From NCBI RefSeq assembly GCF_963668215.1, contig NZ_OY764190.1, positions 1,922,001-1,986,000 of the forward strand: a stretch of DNA of 64,000 bases, read 5' to 3'. The notes beneath the pieces are model-generated. The model had not been told where the DNA came from, searched no databases, and saw nothing but the letters and a program-made list of their open reading frames with translations. How positions within the stretch are numbered: position 1 is the first letter of the stretch; every line of letters begins with the position of its first letter. This document shows positions 62,766-64,000 of the stretch, piece by piece. Source of the stretch: an uncultured Desulfosarcina sp. (GTDB lineage Bacteria; Desulfobacterota; Desulfobacteria; Desulfobacterales; Desulfosarcinaceae). The position numbers and the translations under genes are program-made.

Positions 62766-64000
62766 TCAGAAATCAATATTTCCGGGCGTTCTGGGAAATG
62801 GAATGACATCTCTGATGTTGGTTATACCCGTAACGAGCATCAGCAGGCGTTCGAATCCCATACCGAAACCGCTGTGGGGAACCGTACCATAACGCCTTGA
62901 ATCCAGATACCACCAGTAGTTATCCTTAACCAGACCCACCGACGCAAGCTGTCTTTCAAGCACATCCAACCGTTCTTCACGCTGGCTGCCGCCGATCAGT
63001 TCACCGATTCGAGGAACCAGAATATCCATGGCACCTACGGTTTCGTTGTCATCGTTCAACCGCATGTAAAAAGGTTTGATGGTTTTTGGATAATCAAAAA
63101 TGATGATTGGCTTCTTGAAATGGGTTTCGGTCAGGTAGCGTTCGTGTTCGGATTGCAGATCCGAACCATAGGAAACCGTAAAATCGAAAGAATTCTTGGA
63201 TGCCAGCAGAATATCCACGGCTTCCTTGTAAGGAATGCGGACAAAGTCGGAATTGACTATATTTTCCAATGTTTTTAACAGAGTCTTATCCACGAAGCGG
63301 GCAAAGAGATCCAGATCTGCCATGCACTTATCCATGGCAAAAGATACGAGATATTTGATCATTTCCTCGCCAAAAGACATATTGCCGTCCAGATCGCAAA
63401 AAGCCATTTCCGGTTCGATCATCCAGAATTCGGCAACATGGCGACTGGTGTTTGAATTTTCAGCCCGGAAAGTCGGTCCAAAAGTATAGACATCCCCCAG
63501 GGAAAGAGCCAGCATTTCGGCCGTCAATTGACCGGAAACCGTGAGGTTGGATTCCCGGCCGAAAAAGTCTTTTGAATAGACGTCTTCGTCAAATTGACCC
63601 GCCTGGATCGAAGGGTCCAGTGTGGTTACCCGGAACAATTCTCCGGCGCCTTCGCAATCGGAACCGGTAATGATCGGCGTATGGATATAACGAAAACAGC
63701 GTTCCCTGAAAAACTGATGAACCGCCCAGGAAATTTCGGAGCGAATTCGGAATATGGCGCCGTATTTGTTGGTACGCGGTCTCAGATGCGCAATGGTGCG
63801 GAGATATTCGTCGCTGTGGCGCTTTTTTTGAAGCGGATAGGTTTCCGGAGTCAAACTGATCGTATCGACACGGGTGGCCTGAACCTCCCACTTCTGACCG
63901 CCGCCCCGGGATGCAACCAGATGACCCCATACCGCAACGGCCGATCCGGTTGTCAATTTTTTGATTTCGCTGTAATCGGGTGTGTTTTCATCCACGACAA
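62766..64000 (-). CDS. asnS: Asparaginyl-tRNA synthetase, N terminus outside the window
   Basis: The frame is open to the window edge; about 411 residues are present of roughly 460. Class II motifs are clear: [15 protein letters not shown], motif 2 in [26 protein letters not shown] and motif 3 in [27 protein letters not shown]. The OB-fold anticodon domain is only partly present at the start ([20 protein letters not shown]). The AsnRS rather than AspRS type is supported by the ending [17 protein letters not shown]. It is convergent with the thyA-like gene, 22 bases away. Confidence 0.93.
   Translation of the reverse strand, partial: VVDENTPDYSEIKKLTTGSAVAVWGHLVASRGGGQKWEVQATRVDTISLTPETYPLQKKRHSDEYLRTIAHLRPRTNKYGAIFRIRSEISWAVHQFFRERCFRYIHTPIITGSDCEGAGELFRVTTLDPSIQAGQFDEDVYSKDFFGRESNLTVSGQLTAEMLALSLGDVYTFGPTFRAENSNTSRHVAEFWMIEPEMAFCDLDGNMSFGEEMIKYLVSFAMDKCMADLDLFARFVDKTLLKTLENIVNSDFVRIPYKEAVDILLASKNSFDFTVSYGSDLQSEHERYLTETHFKKPIIIFDYPKTIKPFYMRLNDDNETVGAMDILVPRIGELIGGSQREERLDVLERQLASVGLVKDNYWWYLDSRRYGTVPHSGFGMGFERLLMLVTGITNIRDVIPFPRTPGNIDF

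Overview
The window looks like chromosomal DNA of a sulfate-reducing member of the Desulfobacterota (former Deltaproteobacteria), most like the Desulfosarcina/Desulfobacteraceae group. The grounds are the dissimilatory sulfite reductase genes dsrA-dsrB-dsrD with a siroheme-amidase type gene behind them, a tetraheme cytochrome c3, a Ni-CO dehydrogenase unit, a ferredoxin-dependent 2-oxoglutarate oxidoreductase and several large PAS/Cache sensor kinases. The genus is an inference; there is no rRNA gene in the window. Most of it is GC-rich; the last 8 kb (dnaN-gyrB region) and the IS-bearing patch near 26.6-28.4 kb are visibly AT-richer.

Layout. 0-5 kb: end of a solute-binding protein gene, a Cys-cluster protein, a dapA homologue, a TPR protein and an unrecognised 387-residue protein. 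5-9.6 kb: dsrA, dsrB, dsrD and dsrN with a good promoter and two GC-rich hairpins. 9.7-16.1 kb (minus strand): cytochrome c3, a YcaO protein in line with tatC and a tatA/B gene, then mltA-moaC-moaE-mobA. 16.2-22.6 kb: two copies of a 142-bp palindromic element flank a moaB-like gene, a NapH-like protein, a MazG-like protein, an iron alcohol dehydrogenase and the folate genes pabBC and pabA. 22.9-26.5 kb: cooS, cooF and an FAD/NAD oxidoreductase. 26.6-30.7 kb: a GNAT gene whose 3' end was displaced by an IS4-family insertion, then an MttB-superfamily methyltransferase and a periplasmic binding protein. 30.7-33.6 kb: a two-gene sensor/regulator operon.

33.8-42 kb (minus strand): fchA, ftcD, hutI and korDABC followed by a 5'-truncated gdhA. 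Together these would carry formiminoglutamate to glutamate, 2-oxoglutarate and succinyl-CoA, except that the glutamate dehydrogenase step is broken. Upstream lie a hydroxyacid dehydrogenase remnant and an HNH/ATP-grasp gene pair. 42-46 kb: era, engB, an aminotransferase, hisG and hisI. 46.2-51.7 kb: a class A penicillin-binding protein, then a Cache-PAS kinase and its NarL-type regulator. 51.7-56.4 kb: a HEAT-repeat protein, a small unknown protein and a PHP-UvrD fusion helicase ending in a beta-clamp-binding motif. 56.7-64 kb: two RdgC-like genes, dnaN, gyrB, an archaeal-type thymidylate synthase homologue and the 3' part of asnS.

The best-supported new observations are the exact IS insertion into the GNAT gene (9-bp target duplication that restores the reading frame when joined), the 142-bp palindromic repeat pair, the gdhA 5' deletion directly behind korC, the shared palindrome upstream of the rdgC-like and thyA-like genes, and the PHP-UvrD clamp-binding tail. 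No clear, wholly new multi-gene defence or metabolic system is visible. The nearest candidates are the YcaO gene coupled to the Tat genes, the HNH/ATP-grasp pair, and the TPR plus unknown-protein pair just ahead of the dsr promoter.
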